DNA of 64,000 bases from Rhizocola hellebori (GTDB lineage Bacteria; Actinomycetota; Actinomycetes; Mycobacteriales; Micromonosporaceae): the NCBI RefSeq assembly GCF_016862955.1, contig NZ_BONY01000007.1:1-64000 (forward strand), read 5' to 3'. A model generated the notes under the pieces. It had not been told where the DNA came from, did no database searches, and was given only the letters and a program-made list of their open reading frames with translations. The translations under genes and the position numbers were made by a program. Positions 25,781 through 34,077 of this stretch are shown here, piece by piece; position 1 is the first letter of the stretch, and the number at the start of each line of letters is the position of its first letter.

Positions 25781-25788
25781 CTTGCGGG

Positions 25789-26133
25789 GTGCATGCCTTC
25801 GATGTTCTCGGCGATCCGGTCCGGCGCCGCATTCTCGAGCTGCTGGCCGAGGGCGAGCAGGCGGCAGGGGAGATCGGGGCGGTGGTCCAGGAGGAGTTCG
25901 GGATTTCCCAGCCCGCCGTCTCCCAGCACCTAAGAGTGTTGCGTGACAACGGGTTCACCACCGTAAGAGCGATGGGCACCCGCCGCCTCTACTCGGTCGA
26001 CCCCTCTCCGCTACGCGAGATCGACGAGTGGCTTGAGCGCTATCGCCGCTTCTGGAGCCAGCGCCTCGACGCCCTGGGTACCGAGCTGGCCCGGGGCAAG
26101 CGCCAGCGGCGGCTTTCTGCGCCCTCTTCGTGA
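25789..26133 (+). CDS. ArsR-family transcriptional repressor
   Basis: A 114-residue winged-helix regulator. The fold is clear: FDVLGDPVRRRILELLAEGE, the recognition helix GISQPAVSQHLRVLRDNGFT and the wing VRAMGTRRLYSVDP. No Cys metal site is present, so it belongs to the non-metal ArsR type often encoded beside SRPBCC/AHSA1 proteins. Here no such gene is adjacent, but an SRPBCC gene 25 kb away shares its operator. The start is GTG 25789, probably leaderless. Autorepression through the 25755-25768 palindrome is inferred. Confidence 0.9.
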   Translation: MHAFDVLGDPVRRRILELLAEGEQAAGEIGAVVQEEFGISQPAVSQHLRVLRDNGFTTVRAMGTRRLYSVDPSPLREIDEWLERYRRFWSQRLDALGTELARGKRQRRLSAPSS

Positions 26134-26170
26134 CCCTGACCAGCGTGTCGGTTGCTTCCCGAAGGCTTTA

Positions 26171-26182
26171 GAACTAGTGTTC
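26171..26182 (+). promoter_or_regulatory. LexA (SOS) box of imuA'
   Basis: GAACTAGTGTTC matches the actinobacterial LexA core GAAC-N4-GTTC, with symmetrical flanks TTA/TAA on both sides. It ends 4 bp before the GTG start of imuA', so LexA binding would block initiation directly. Confidence 0.85.
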
Positions 26183-26186
26183 TAAC

Positions 26187-26876
26187 GTGCGAGGGGAGTT
26201 ACCCGGCCTGGTCCGGCGTGCCAGCGAGCTCACCACCGAGGTGGCGGGGCTGGGCGCCGACCGGGTGCTGCCGGTCCTGCCCGAGCTGCGCGAGCTTTTC
26301 GCCGGGCAGGGGCTGCGCCGGGGGAGCACCGTGGCGGTGCGTCCCGTCCCCGGGGTCAGCGGCTCCACCTCGCTGCTGCTGTGCCTGCTCGCCGCCGCGT
26401 CCCAGGGCGGCTCCTGGTGTGCCGTGGTGGGTCTGCCGCAGCTGGGCCTCGTCGCCGCCGCGGAGATGGGGGTCAGCTTGGAGCGGCTGGCCCTGGTGCC
26501 CTACCCCGGTCCACAGTGGACGGGAGTGGTGGCCACCCTGCTCGACGGCTTCGACATCGTGGTGGTGGCCGCGGCCGGGCCGGTCGCGGCTTCGGTGCGC
26601 GCCCAGCTGGCCGCCCGCGCCCGGCAGCGGGGCAGTGTGCTCATGCCGTTCGTGGCCAACCCGTGGGAGGGCGCCGACGTCAGCCTCAGCCCGGAGAAGT
26701 CGGTCTGGCACGGTCTGGGCTGGGGCAGGGGAAGACTGCGCAGCCGCGAGCTGACCGTCTGCGCTCGCGGCCGCGGCTCGGCGGAACGCCCGCGCCGCAG
26801 CACTTTCTGGCTGCCGGGCCCGCCCGTCCCGCCGCCCGAGGCGCCGCAGCGGATCCGCCTGTCGGTGGTGCGCTGA
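26187..26876 (+). CDS. imuA': ImuA'-like SOS mutasome accessory protein
   Basis: A 229-residue RecA-fold-like protein lacking a full recombinase core. VLPVLPELRELFAGQGLRRGSTVAV, SWCAVVGLPQLGLVAAAEMG and LERLALVPYPGPQWTGVVATL fit the actinobacterial ImuA' family, which works with ImuB and DnaE2 in damage-induced mutagenic translesion synthesis. Its GTG start abuts a LexA box. imuB (30986) and dnaE2 (43215) are present but separated from it, unlike the compact imuA-imuB-dnaE2 cassettes of many bacteria. Confidence 0.82.
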   Translation: MRGELPGLVRRASELTTEVAGLGADRVLPVLPELRELFAGQGLRRGSTVAVRPVPGVSGSTSLLLCLLAAASQGGSWCAVVGLPQLGLVAAAEMGVSLERLALVPYPGPQWTGVVATLLDGFDIVVVAAAGPVAASVRAQLAARARQRGSVLMPFVANPWEGADVSLSPEKSVWHGLGWGRGRLRSRELTVCARGRGSAERPRRSTFWLPGPPVPPPEAPQRIRLSVVR

Positions 26877-26878
26877 GG

Positions 26879-27604
26879 TCAGATCAGCCGCGGGATGATG
26901 GCGTGCTCGAGATAGCCGTCGTGCCCGTCCGGTTCGACATACCAGGCCCGTTTGCCGGGCACCATGGTTATCGCCTCGTGCAGCTGCTCGCCCAGGTAGT
27001 GCAGCCCGACCCCGTCCTCGGTGGCGTATCCGGCGGGCAGGACGCCCTGGGCCACCATCGCGCGGTAGGTGTCGCGCCGCGGCTGGGCGTCGAAGTCGTC
27101 GTGGACCCCATTGCTGAACGGCAAGAAACCCAGGCCGTTGGTGAAGGGATCGAGCTCGTCGCGAAAGGAGTCGGTGGGCCCGCCGGTATGCCAGCAGAGA
27201 CTTCCGGCGCTTGGCCCGGCGAGCACCACTCCGGCCTGCCAGCAGTCACGCAAAATCTGCGGCAAGCCGTGCGCGGTCCAGACTGCGACCAGGTTAACGA
27301 CGCTGCCGCCTTCGACCAGAATGACGTCCTGGGCGAGCAGGTGCTCCCGCATGCCGGCCACGTTCGGCTGCGGGAAAAGCTTGAGAACGCTGAATTCCAC
27401 ATCGTCGCGGTCGGCGAACCGATCAGAGTGGAACTCGATCGCCTCACGGGAGTCGCCCAGCGCGGTGGCCAGATAGGTCAGCCGGACCCGCTCGGAGCGG
27501 CGGCCCAGCTCTATCGCAAAGTCGACCAGCACGGAGGAGCCACGCTCGCCCGGCTCTCTTGTCAGCACGCCCGAAAAAGCGAAGATCTGTCGCGATGGTG
27601 GCAT
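26879..27604 (-). CDS. Peptidase S51 (dipeptidase E-like)
   Basis: A 241-residue serine peptidase-type alpha/beta protein of family S51. The nucleophile elbow is LAGPSAGSLCWH, with a GxSAG Ser, and VILVEGGSVVNLVAVW precedes it as in dipeptidase E. Conserved acidic and His residues follow in GVHDDFDAQPRRDTY. Whether the natural substrate is an Asp-X dipeptide or a cyanophycin-like product is unknown. Its end lies 2 bp from the convergent imuA' stop. Confidence 0.84.
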   Translation of the reverse strand: MPPSRQIFAFSGVLTREPGERGSSVLVDFAIELGRRSERVRLTYLATALGDSREAIEFHSDRFADRDDVEFSVLKLFPQPNVAGMREHLLAQDVILVEGGSVVNLVAVWTAHGLPQILRDCWQAGVVLAGPSAGSLCWHTGGPTDSFRDELDPFTNGLGFLPFSNGVHDDFDAQPRRDTYRAMVAQGVLPAGYATEDGVGLHYLGEQLHEAITMVPGKRAWYVEPDGHDGYLEHAIIPRLI

Positions 27605-27636
27605 CCGGCCACTCTAGGGGATCCGCCGGTCGAGGT

Positions 27637-28050
27637 TCAGCCCACTTTCCGGCTGTGCGGCGGGCCGAACGCGCTGGAACCTATTCCCCACGAAGTGATC
27701 CGCGTCGGGACGAGCTCGATCCAAAGGGGATCGAATCCTCGCCCGAGCCGTTCTTCGCCGCCCTGCTCGTGTATCACCGCCCGGCCCTTGACGGTCACCC
27801 CGCGCGGGGTCCACGGGTTCACGGTCGCCAGATCGTCGACCACGAACGCGACCCACGGGTTGGCCTCAATGTTGCGCAGATAAAGCGGTCTGCGCGTGGT
27901 CAGGTTATGGCCGCCGATCTCGATGGTCGTGTGCTCGCCGTTGAGACGGAACCCGGTCGGGATCACATGTGCCCGGCCTTGCGGCGTGACGGTAGCCAGC
28001 CGGCCGAGCCGCTGGCCGGTCAGGTATTCGGTTTCCTGCTCGGTGAACAT
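27637..28050 (-). CDS. PPOX-class F420-dependent oxidoreductase
   Basis: A 137-residue split-barrel flavin/F420-binding protein. LTGQRLGRLATVTPQGRAHV, TTIEIGGHNLTTRRPLYLRN and NPWVAFVVDDLATVNPW are typical of actinobacterial PPOX-class F420-dependent proteins. ATG 28050 is preferred because GGAAGG lies about 6 nt upstream; an ATG 21 bp further upstream is in frame. It lies 26 bp behind the deazaflavin-dependent nitroreductase gene on the same strand, and the two probably share a transcript and the F420 cofactor. Confidence 0.85.
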   Translation of the reverse strand: MFTEQETEYLTGQRLGRLATVTPQGRAHVIPTGFRLNGEHTTIEIGGHNLTTRRPLYLRNIEANPWVAFVVDDLATVNPWTPRGVTVKGRAVIHEQGGEERLGRGFDPLWIELVPTRITSWGIGSSAFGPPHSRKVG

Positions 28051-28076
28051 CGCGCCTTCCATTTCTGCCAACGGTT

Positions 28077-28538
28077 TTAGGCTGATCGGGGAACCAGATG
28101 GATTATCGGCAGTTCACGGTCTGTCTTTTCTTGGTACTCGGCGAAGCGCGGCGCCGCGGAGACGATCTGCCGCCAGGCCTCGTCGCGTTGTGGGCCGTGC
28201 AGTTCCTTTGCGGTTACGGCCGTCTTCTGGCCGCCGGTCTCGATGTGGACCCTTTCGGGATGGGCGGCGAGGTTGTAGTACCAGGCTGGATTCCTTGGCG
28301 CGCCAGCGGCGGAGGCCACGATCAGCCAGCCGCCGTCCTTGCCGGGGAACCAGCCGACCGGAGTGGCGCGTTCGGCTCCGCTCTTGCTGCCGATGGTGTT
28401 CAGCACGAGGGTGTTCATCCCGCCGAAGCCGCCGCCCTTCTTGCGGCGGATCTGCCTCACCACCAACTTGTTCACCCATCGGACCACCGCACCGGGCTGG
28501 CGGGCGCCGCGGGTCCCATTGCGGGTATCAAAGCTCAC
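28077..28538 (-). CDS. Deazaflavin-dependent (DDN-type) nitroreductase family protein
   Basis: A 153-residue protein of the F420-dependent Ddn family. Signatures are LVLNTIGSKSGAERATPVGWFP, WLIVASAAGAPRNPAWYYNLAAHP and VTAKELHGPQRDEAWRQIV. GTG 28538 follows a clear GGAGG and gives the standard length; earlier in-frame starts are not needed. Actinobacterial relatives reduce quinones or nitroaromatics with F420H2. It is divergent from the MarR-type gene, whose product may control it. Confidence 0.88.
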   Translation of the reverse strand: MSFDTRNGTRGARQPGAVVRWVNKLVVRQIRRKKGGGFGGMNTLVLNTIGSKSGAERATPVGWFPGKDGGWLIVASAAGAPRNPAWYYNLAAHPERVHIETGGQKTAVTAKELHGPQRDEAWRQIVSAAPRFAEYQEKTDRELPIIHLVPRSA

Positions 28539-28624
28539 GTCTGTGCCTCCGTATGTCGAGCAGATCGTATGTTTCACAGACTATCTCACAGGCAACTCGT
28601 CGGCGAGACCGATAGAGTGTGGGC

Positions 28625-29095
28625 ATGGGAAGTGCCGACAACGTCACTGAGCTGGGCCCCGCGCTGCTTACGCTCGGGCGCGCCTACCTCGGCGTGGCGG
28701 GCGCGATCCTCGACAAGGTGCCGCACGGCCCGCGCGGATACCACACCCTCGCCGCCGTGATCCGCGGCGATCATCCGAGCCAGCTGGTGCTCGCCGGCCG
28801 GCTGGGCATCGACCGCACGGTAATGACCTACCTGATCGACGACCTCGTCACCGCGGGGCTGGTCGAGCGTCAGCTAAACCCCACCGACCGCCGGCAGCGA
28901 CGGATTGTCGCCACCCCCCAAGGCATCCAGACCATGGCCGAGCTCGACCGCCGGGTAAGAGAAGCCGAAGAAGAACTGCTTGGAGCGCTCGACCTCGATG
29001 AGCGCGAAGCATTCCGCGACCTGCTCCGCCGAGCCGTCAGCGGCCTGCGCGACAGCGACGGCCGCCTCTGCTACCCAGGCGGCGACGGCTGTTAG
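28625..29095 (+). CDS. MarR-family transcriptional regulator
   Basis: A 156-residue winged-helix regulator. The core is LVLAGRLGIDRTVMTYLIDDLVTAGLVERQLNPTDRRQRRI, with the wing DRRQRRI typical of MarR proteins. A preceding in-frame GTG at 28619 exists, but ATG 28625 is preferred. It is divergent from the Ddn-type gene with an 86-bp intergenic region. Control of the neighbouring F420 oxidoreductases by a phenolic or quinone-like ligand is plausible inference. Confidence 0.9.
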   Translation: MGSADNVTELGPALLTLGRAYLGVAGAILDKVPHGPRGYHTLAAVIRGDHPSQLVLAGRLGIDRTVMTYLIDDLVTAGLVERQLNPTDRRQRRIVATPQGIQTMAELDRRVREAEEELLGALDLDEREAFRDLLRRAVSGLRDSDGRLCYPGGDGC

Positions 29096-29115
29096 GGCGC
29101 TTTGCGCACGATCGC

Positions 29116-29310
29116 TCAGGGGACCAAGACTAGGTTCACGTAGAAGCGGTATCCAGAGCCGTTCTCGAAGACATCGACATCGAGAACCAGATCGCTCCTG
29201 CCTTCTTCTTTCGTCCAGAGGTCGACAAGGCAGCGCCAGCGATCGCCGAACCACAAGGCAACCGACGTATCCCAAGCCTCCCTTTTGGCTTCAAGGCATC
29301 CGATTCTCAT
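29116..29310 (-). pseudogene. Truncated DUF7668-like protein remnant
   Basis: The 64 residues from ATG 29310 look like the C-terminal half of a protein. VALWFGDRWRCLVDLWTKEE, GRSDLVLDVDV and YRFYVNLVLVP resemble small actinobacterial DUF7668-type domains, as judged from memory. The ATG has no Shine-Dalgarno, and upstream in-frame sequence is low-quality, so the 5' part seems lost. It sits downstream of the barstar-like gene on the same strand. It may be a decayed gene of an immunity island. Confidence 0.4.
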
Positions 29311-29515
29311 CGCTGCTGGAGGGGTTCGCGGCGACCGCGCTTGTCCTGGTCCGCCTAGCCGGTTACGACGTTGCGGCTCTGCATGAGGTGCCATCGCTGG
29401 ACTACCGAGACATTTCCGTTGGGCCGGCCGGCGTCGGACCGCTCGGCGACGCGGCCCGTCTGGGCATGCTCGCAGACCAGCATGCCCGCTCGATGCCCTA
29501 CTAGCTCGAGATGGG
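29311..29515. other. Intergenic region with no convincing gene
   Basis: About 205 bp between the DUF7668-like fragment and the barstar-like gene. A + strand frame ending at 29504 (GYDVAALHEVPSLDYRDISV) is open, but it lacks a start with a ribosome-binding site and resembles nothing known. I treat it as possible gene debris. Confidence 0.35.
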
Positions 29516-30040
29516 CTAGCGCTTGAGCCGGGCGACGTGGTCCTGCCATGCCCACTCGGCGCTGCCCGCAATGAACGGGCCCGGCCGGGGCAACGGGATG
29601 TCTGCTTGCTCGACATGGGCCAGGCAGAGCACCCGTCGGCCCAGCGACAGGGCGCGCCAGGCACAGCTGGCCACGATGTCGAGCAGGGTCATGGCATCGC
29701 CGTACCGGTGCCCCGCGTAGACGCCGAAGTCTTTGAGGACAAGGACGACACCGGTGGCCCCCGCGGGAGCGTCGAAGAGGATCCCGCCCACCGATCCGCT
29801 CAAGCACTGCCAGCATCCATCGGAGCTGCAGTCGTTCTGCGACATTGCCGTCAGATCGCGGATCATGTGCGCGGAGATCAGCCAAGAGGCCTGCACCTCG
29901 ATGAGGTGATACCCCTCATCCTGCAGCCAGCCCGTCAGGTTGGCCAGCACCTCGGCTGTGCCCACCCGGGCGATCGGTGACTTGGTCAGCAGATGGTAGT
30001 CAGGGCGGTGCCCGTCCCTGTCCTGGTCGAAGGCGGCCAT
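29516..30040 (-). CDS. Barstar-like protein (putative ribonuclease inhibitor/immunity protein)
   Basis: A 174-residue soluble protein. The pattern of an N-terminal strand-helix (YHLIEVQASWLISAHMIRDL), a central acidic and aromatic stretch (SQNDCSSDGCWQCL) and VVLVLKDFGVYAGHRYGDAM followed by a helix recalls the barstar fold. Actinomycete relatives end in a similar PLPRPGPFIAGSAEWAWQDHV segment. Barstar proteins neutralise barnase-type RNases. No barnase or polymorphic toxin gene is adjacent, so it may be an orphan immunity gene. The family assignment is tentative. Confidence 0.55.
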   Translation of the reverse strand: MAAFDQDRDGHRPDYHLLTKSPIARVGTAEVLANLTGWLQDEGYHLIEVQASWLISAHMIRDLTAMSQNDCSSDGCWQCLSGSVGGILFDAPAGATGVVLVLKDFGVYAGHRYGDAMTLLDIVASCAWRALSLGRRVLCLAHVEQADIPLPRPGPFIAGSAEWAWQDHVARLKR

Positions 30041-30117
30041 CCGTACAGGATGTCGCCGGACCAGGTGACACGCACGCGGATTAAGCGGCCGCTACCGCGC
30101 GGTGGGCTTCTGGACGA

Positions 30118-30870
30118 TTAAGGGGTCAAGCGGTGGTGGACCCATACGCATGGCTCGCAATAGACGGCGTAATCCTGGGCGACGTCGCAGTGCACCGGAA
30201 TGAGCGCTTCGGGAACATGTACCGGACCCGTGACGTCGAACGGCAGACCGGTCCATTCACGCCACTGTGCCAGAGTGCCGGCCATGGTCATGGCCCGGGC
30301 AGCGACCCCGACGATCGCGCCGCCGGCGCGGACGTGCACCCGCAGCCAGGCGTCGGCGGGGAGGCCGTCTTCGCGGCGCAGGGCGGCGTACTCCTTGATG
30401 GAGAGGTCGGGGTGCAGGTGCTTCTGGTTGGGGCGCACCGGCGCGACCAGACTGGGAAAGCCTAACGTGCGGGCGTTGTCGCGCATCGCGCTGAGCATGA
30501 TGGCGGCGAGCCCGTGGCCGCGCAGGTCGGGCCGGATGGAGATCTCCAGCGCGGACACCAGATTCCCGCGCCGCCCTGCGAACCGGTCAAGGGCGGACCA
30601 GACGATGACGTCGTCCCATCCACCCTCAGGCAAGGACTCTGCCGGGTCGCTGTTCCAGGTAAAGGGAACGCTGTACCCCTTGGCGACGAGCTCGCCGGGG
30701 CGGTCGCGGTCGAAGGCGACCAGGACGTACTCGGGGTACGCCGCGGCCGGGTCCGCGTAATACACGGAACCCACCGGGTCCTGGCGCATGAACGTCGGCC
30801 ACGAGTTGAAGTCATTGAGCCGGGCGGCCAGGTCGGGCCGCTCGGCGGCGGTCGCCGTCAGAATGTCCAC
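30118..30870 (-). CDS. GNAT-family N-acetyltransferase
   Basis: A 250-residue protein with a GNAT core in the middle: VSALEISIRPDLRGHGLAAIM and LSAMRDNARTLGFPSLVAPV give strand 4 and the acetyl-CoA loop. A long C-terminal extension (RVHVRAGGAIVGVAARAMTM onward) is typical of some larger actinomycete members. GTG 30870 is preceded by GGAGGGAG; an upstream start at 30897 is in frame but lacks support. The substrate is unknown. It is divergent from imuB. Confidence 0.8.
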   Translation of the reverse strand: MDILTATAAERPDLAARLNDFNSWPTFMRQDPVGSVYYADPAAAYPEYVLVAFDRDRPGELVAKGYSVPFTWNSDPAESLPEGGWDDVIVWSALDRFAGRRGNLVSALEISIRPDLRGHGLAAIMLSAMRDNARTLGFPSLVAPVRPNQKHLHPDLSIKEYAALRREDGLPADAWLRVHVRAGGAIVGVAARAMTMAGTLAQWREWTGLPFDVTGPVHVPEALIPVHCDVAQDYAVYCEPCVWVHHRLTP

Positions 30871-30961
30871 GCTGCGCTCCCTCCATCGGCCCAGCACCGT
30901 ATCGCGGGACGGCCGCCGCTCAAAGCCGTTTTCGCGGCCCGCCGGACCCCTCGCGCCATAC

Positions 30962-30973
30962 GAACAGGTGTTC
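30962..30973 (+). promoter_or_regulatory. LexA (SOS) box of imuB
   Basis: GAACAGGTGTTC matches GAAC-N4-GTTC exactly. It ends 12 bp before the GTG start of imuB. The left flank is CG and the right flank TA. The position implies LexA repression of imuB. Confidence 0.85.
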
Positions 30974-30985
30974 TATAGTGACGGG

Positions 30986-32512
30986 GTGCGTTCCACGAGA
31001 ACGATGTTGGTGTGGTGTCCGGACTGGCCGGTGGTGGCAGCCGAGATCGTTGATGGGATCCCGGCTGGGGGTCCGGTGGCGGTGATGCACGCCAATAAGG
31101 TGGTGGCCAGCTCGTCGGCGGCGCGGGCGCAGGGGGTGCGGCGCGGGCTGCGCAAGCGCGACGCGCAGTCGCGGTGCTCGCGGCTGATTGTGGTGGAGCA
31201 CGATCCGGGGCGGGACATGCGCGCCTATGAGCCGGTGGTGGCCGCGGTGGAACAGCTCGCCGCGGGGGTGGCGGTGCTGCGGCCGGGGGTGTGCGCCTTC
31301 GCCGCGCGCGGCCCGGCGCGCTATTTCGGGGGCGAGGCCGCGGCTGCGGAGAAGCTTGTCGACCAGGTGGCCAACGAGTGCGGGGTGGAGGCCCAGATCG
31401 GTGTCGCCGATGGGGCTTTCGCCGCGCTGCTGGCCGCGCGGGCGGGCAAGCTCATCGGGGAGGAGGAGACCGCGGAGTTTCTGGCCGGGCTGTCTGTGTC
31501 TACTTTGGAGCGACCAGAGCTGGCCGACCTGTTGTGGCGGCTCGGCGTGCGCACCCTGGGCGACTTTGCCGCGCTGCCGCCCGGCGACGTGCTGGCCCGG
31601 TTCGGGCTCGACGCGGCGCTGGCGCAGCGGCTCGCGGCGGGCCGCGATGACCGGCCGCTCGCGGTGCGCCAGCCGCCGCCAGATCTCGATGTGCAGGAAC
31701 GCTTCGCCGAGCCGGTGGAGCGGGTGGACATGGCCGCCTTCGCGGCGCGGGCGCTGGCCGAGCGGCTGCACGAAAAGCTGACCGGCTACGGCCTTGTCTG
31801 CACGCGGCTGGCGATCGTGGCGATCACCGCGGACGGGCAGGAGCTGGAAAGGGTATGGCGACACGACGGCGTGCTCACCGCGCAGGCCATCGCCGACCGC
31901 ACGCGCTGGCAGCTGGAGGGCTGGCTCACCTCGCGCAAGCTCGCCTGCGGCATCATCGCGCTGCAGCTGATCCCCGAGGGGGTGCTGGCCCAGGTGGGGT
32001 TGCAGCCCGGGTTGTGGGGTGAGGCGGGCGCCGAGCGCGACCGGGCGCATCGCGCCATGCATCGGGTGCAGGGCATGCTCGGCCCGGAGTCCGTGGTGAC
32101 TGCGGTGCTGGGCGGCGGGCGCGACCCGCTGCTGCAGGCGACCATGGTGGCGTGGGGAGACGAGCGCAAGCCGGCGCTTGCGCAGGGGCCGTGGCCGGGC
32201 CGGCTGCCGCCGCCCTCGCCCGCGGTGGTGGCGCAGCAGGAGCAGCCGGTGGAGGTGATTTCCGAAGCGGGCGAACAGGTTCGGGTCGATGCCCGGCTGG
32301 CGCTGAACGCCGACCCGGGCTTCGTGGTGATGGGCCGGTCCAAGGTGGAGATTGTGGCGTGGTCCGGGCCGTGGCCGGTCGACGAAAGATGGTGGGTGGT
32401 TGAGCAGCGGCCCCATCGGCTGGTGCGCCTGCAGGTGTTGCTCGCGAATGGACAGGCCTTGCTTTTGATTCTTTCCGGCGGCGAGTGGAGCATCCCGGCC
32501 GAGTTCGATTAG
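30986..32512 (+). CDS. imuB: ImuB-like Y-family polymerase homologue (mutasome hub)
   Basis: A 508-residue catalytically inactive-type Y-family protein. The N-terminal MLVWCPDWPVVAAEIVDG replaces the acidic palm motif of active Pol IV/V. Helix-hairpin-helix and little-finger-like regions follow (LWRLGVRTLGDFAALPPGDV, LAERLHEKLTGYGLVC), and the C-terminal region ends SGGEWSIPAEFD. ImuB links ImuA', DnaE2 and the beta clamp. GTG 30986 follows a LexA box; ATG 31004 is an alternative. A secreted protein gene begins 16 bp downstream on the same strand. Confidence 0.88.
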   Translation: MRSTRTMLVWCPDWPVVAAEIVDGIPAGGPVAVMHANKVVASSSAARAQGVRRGLRKRDAQSRCSRLIVVEHDPGRDMRAYEPVVAAVEQLAAGVAVLRPGVCAFAARGPARYFGGEAAAAEKLVDQVANECGVEAQIGVADGAFAALLAARAGKLIGEEETAEFLAGLSVSTLERPELADLLWRLGVRTLGDFAALPPGDVLARFGLDAALAQRLAAGRDDRPLAVRQPPPDLDVQERFAEPVERVDMAAFAARALAERLHEKLTGYGLVCTRLAIVAITADGQELERVWRHDGVLTAQAIADRTRWQLEGWLTSRKLACGIIALQLIPEGVLAQVGLQPGLWGEAGAERDRAHRAMHRVQGMLGPESVVTAVLGGGRDPLLQATMVAWGDERKPALAQGPWPGRLPPPSPAVVAQQEQPVEVISEAGEQVRVDARLALNADPGFVVMGRSKVEIVAWSGPWPVDERWWVVEQRPHRLVRLQVLLANGQALLLILSGGEWSIPAEFD

Positions 32513-32528
32513 GTTAACATCGCAAACT

Positions 32529-33983
32529 ATGCGCATGTGGATCATCGTGACGGTCCTGGCCGGCTTCGCCCTGGCCATCACCCCGGCCCCAGCCCGATCC
32601 GCCCCGGCGACACCGCTTTTCGGCCCCACCATCGACGATTACGCCGACTACTACGGTCAGGACACCTGCGACCCCACGCCCAAGCCCGGTGTCGTCAGCT
32701 TCAAAGATCTGCTTCAGCAGACCTACGGCGTGCACTCGTGGGGCATCACCCGTTCCTGTGACACCGCCGGTGTCAGCGAGCATGAGGAAGGACGGGCGCT
32801 GGACTACCACTTCGACTATTACAGCGACGTGCAGCGCGCCCAGGCCGACGATCTGCTCGGCTGGCTGCTGGCCACCGACATCTTCGGCAACACCCATGCG
32901 ATGGCCCGCCGGCTCGGGCTGATGTACATCATCTGGAACGGCCAGATCTGGGAGTCCTACCGGCCTTTCGACGGCTGGCAGGCCTACAGCGGCTCGAACC
33001 CGCACACCGACCACATCCACTTCAGCTTCAGCTGGCCCGGAGCGCTCGCCCAGACCACTTGGTGGACCGGGGCGCTCATCCCGTCCCCGCCGCTCGGCCA
33101 GCTCGGCGACGTGGACGGCGACGGCAGGCTCGACGTGGCCACCTTCGGCGTTCAGCTGGCGATCAGCCGCAATACCAGCACCGTCGGAGCCCCGGCAAGG
33201 CTACCGGCGCAACAGATTCCGGGCGACTGGTCCGCGGTGGCCGACCCGGTGCTCGCCGACTGGAACGACGACGGCAAGGCCGACATCCTCGGCCGTCAGG
33301 GCGGTCAGCTGAACGTGTGGCTCAGCGATGGCACGCTGAATTTCGCCGCGCCCGTGCCGCTCGGCCCGATCGAGCGCTACCTTCAGCCCGCCGACTTCGA
33401 CGGCGACGGCCGGGTGGACCTGGCGAGCCTGAGCGCTGACGGGGCAACACTTTCCATCACCCGCAACACCCTGGACGGGCTGTCCACTTTGGACGCTGAG
33501 ATGGCCGGGCTGGCCGCCGCGCGCCAGCTGACCGCGGTCGACTGGGATGCCGACGGCAAGGCAGACCTGCTGGGCCAGGAAGGCGGGGCGCTGAAAGTGT
33601 GGCTCGGCCGTGGCGACGCCACCTTTGCCGACCCGGTGATCCTCGGCGCGGCCGCGCGCTACCTTCCGCCCGCCGACTTCGACGGCGACGGCAAGCCCGA
33701 TCTGGCTGTGCTCACCGACGACGCCTCGCACCTGGTGGTCAGCGGCAACACCAGCACTGCCGGTCTGCCGTCACTGGCCGCCGGGCAGCCCGTCATCGGC
33801 GGCTGGGCCACCATGCATCAGCTCCTGCCCGGCGACTTCGACGGCGACGGCCGCGCCGACATCACCGGGCGCAGCGGCGGCGTGCTGCAGGTCTGGCTCA
33901 GCAACAGCACTTCCGCCGCTTACGACTTCATGTCCTACGTCGCGCTCACCCGGCGCCCGGCACCGGCGGGGGAGCTCGGGTGA
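32529..33983 (+). CDS. Secreted protein with N-terminal peptidase-like domain and six FG-GAP/VCBS repeats
   Basis: A 484-residue exported protein with a signal peptide (MWIIVTVLAGFALAITPAPARS). Residues about 30-180 form a domain with DTAGVSEHEEGRALDYHF and NPHTDHIHFSFS, the His/Asp pattern of D,D-carboxypeptidase-like LAS peptidase folds found in actinomycete secreted proteins. The rest is an array of calcium-binding loops (DVDGDGRLD, DWNDDGKAD, DFDGDGRVD, DWDADGKAD, DFDGDGKPD, DFDGDGRAD), probably forming a beta-propeller. It lies 16 bp behind imuB, so read-through under SOS control is possible. A strong terminator follows. Confidence 0.82.
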   Translation: MRMWIIVTVLAGFALAITPAPARSAPATPLFGPTIDDYADYYGQDTCDPTPKPGVVSFKDLLQQTYGVHSWGITRSCDTAGVSEHEEGRALDYHFDYYSDVQRAQADDLLGWLLATDIFGNTHAMARRLGLMYIIWNGQIWESYRPFDGWQAYSGSNPHTDHIHFSFSWPGALAQTTWWTGALIPSPPLGQLGDVDGDGRLDVATFGVQLAISRNTSTVGAPARLPAQQIPGDWSAVADPVLADWNDDGKADILGRQGGQLNVWLSDGTLNFAAPVPLGPIERYLQPADFDGDGRVDLASLSADGATLSITRNTLDGLSTLDAEMAGLAAARQLTAVDWDADGKADLLGQEGGALKVWLGRGDATFADPVILGAAARYLPPADFDGDGKPDLAVLTDDASHLVVSGNTSTAGLPSLAAGQPVIGGWATMHQLLPGDFDGDGRADITGRSGGVLQVWLSNSTSAAYDFMSYVALTRRPAPAGELG

Positions 33984-34027
33984 GCCCGCGCTGACTCGAC
34001 GGCCCGCGCTGACGCGACGGCCCGCGC
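33984..34027 (+). repeat. 18-bp direct repeat, 2.4 copies
   Basis: GCCCGCGCTGACTCGACG (33984-34001) is followed by the same unit with one substitution (34002-34019) and a partial third copy GCCCGCGC (34020-34027). It lies in the gap before the terminator hairpin. Its function is unknown; it may be slippage-derived. Confidence 0.8.
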
Positions 34028-34028
34028 A

Positions 34029-34064
34029 CGTGGGGGAGCTTGGATGAACCCAAGCTCCCCCACG
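34029..34064. terminator. Bidirectional terminator hairpin
   Basis: A 15-bp perfect stem with a 6-nt loop (left arm CGTGGGGGAGCTTGG, loop ATGAAC, right arm complementary). It sits between the convergent FG-GAP gene (end 33983) and the LysE gene (end 34078). Confidence 0.88.
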
Positions 34065-34077
34065 CACTGCACGATTT

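Noticed and set aside
28980-29504. Plus-strand frame past the MarR gene
   Set aside because: It begins inside the MarR gene, has no ribosome-binding site for an internal start, and its tail matches no known family. It may be gene debris at most.
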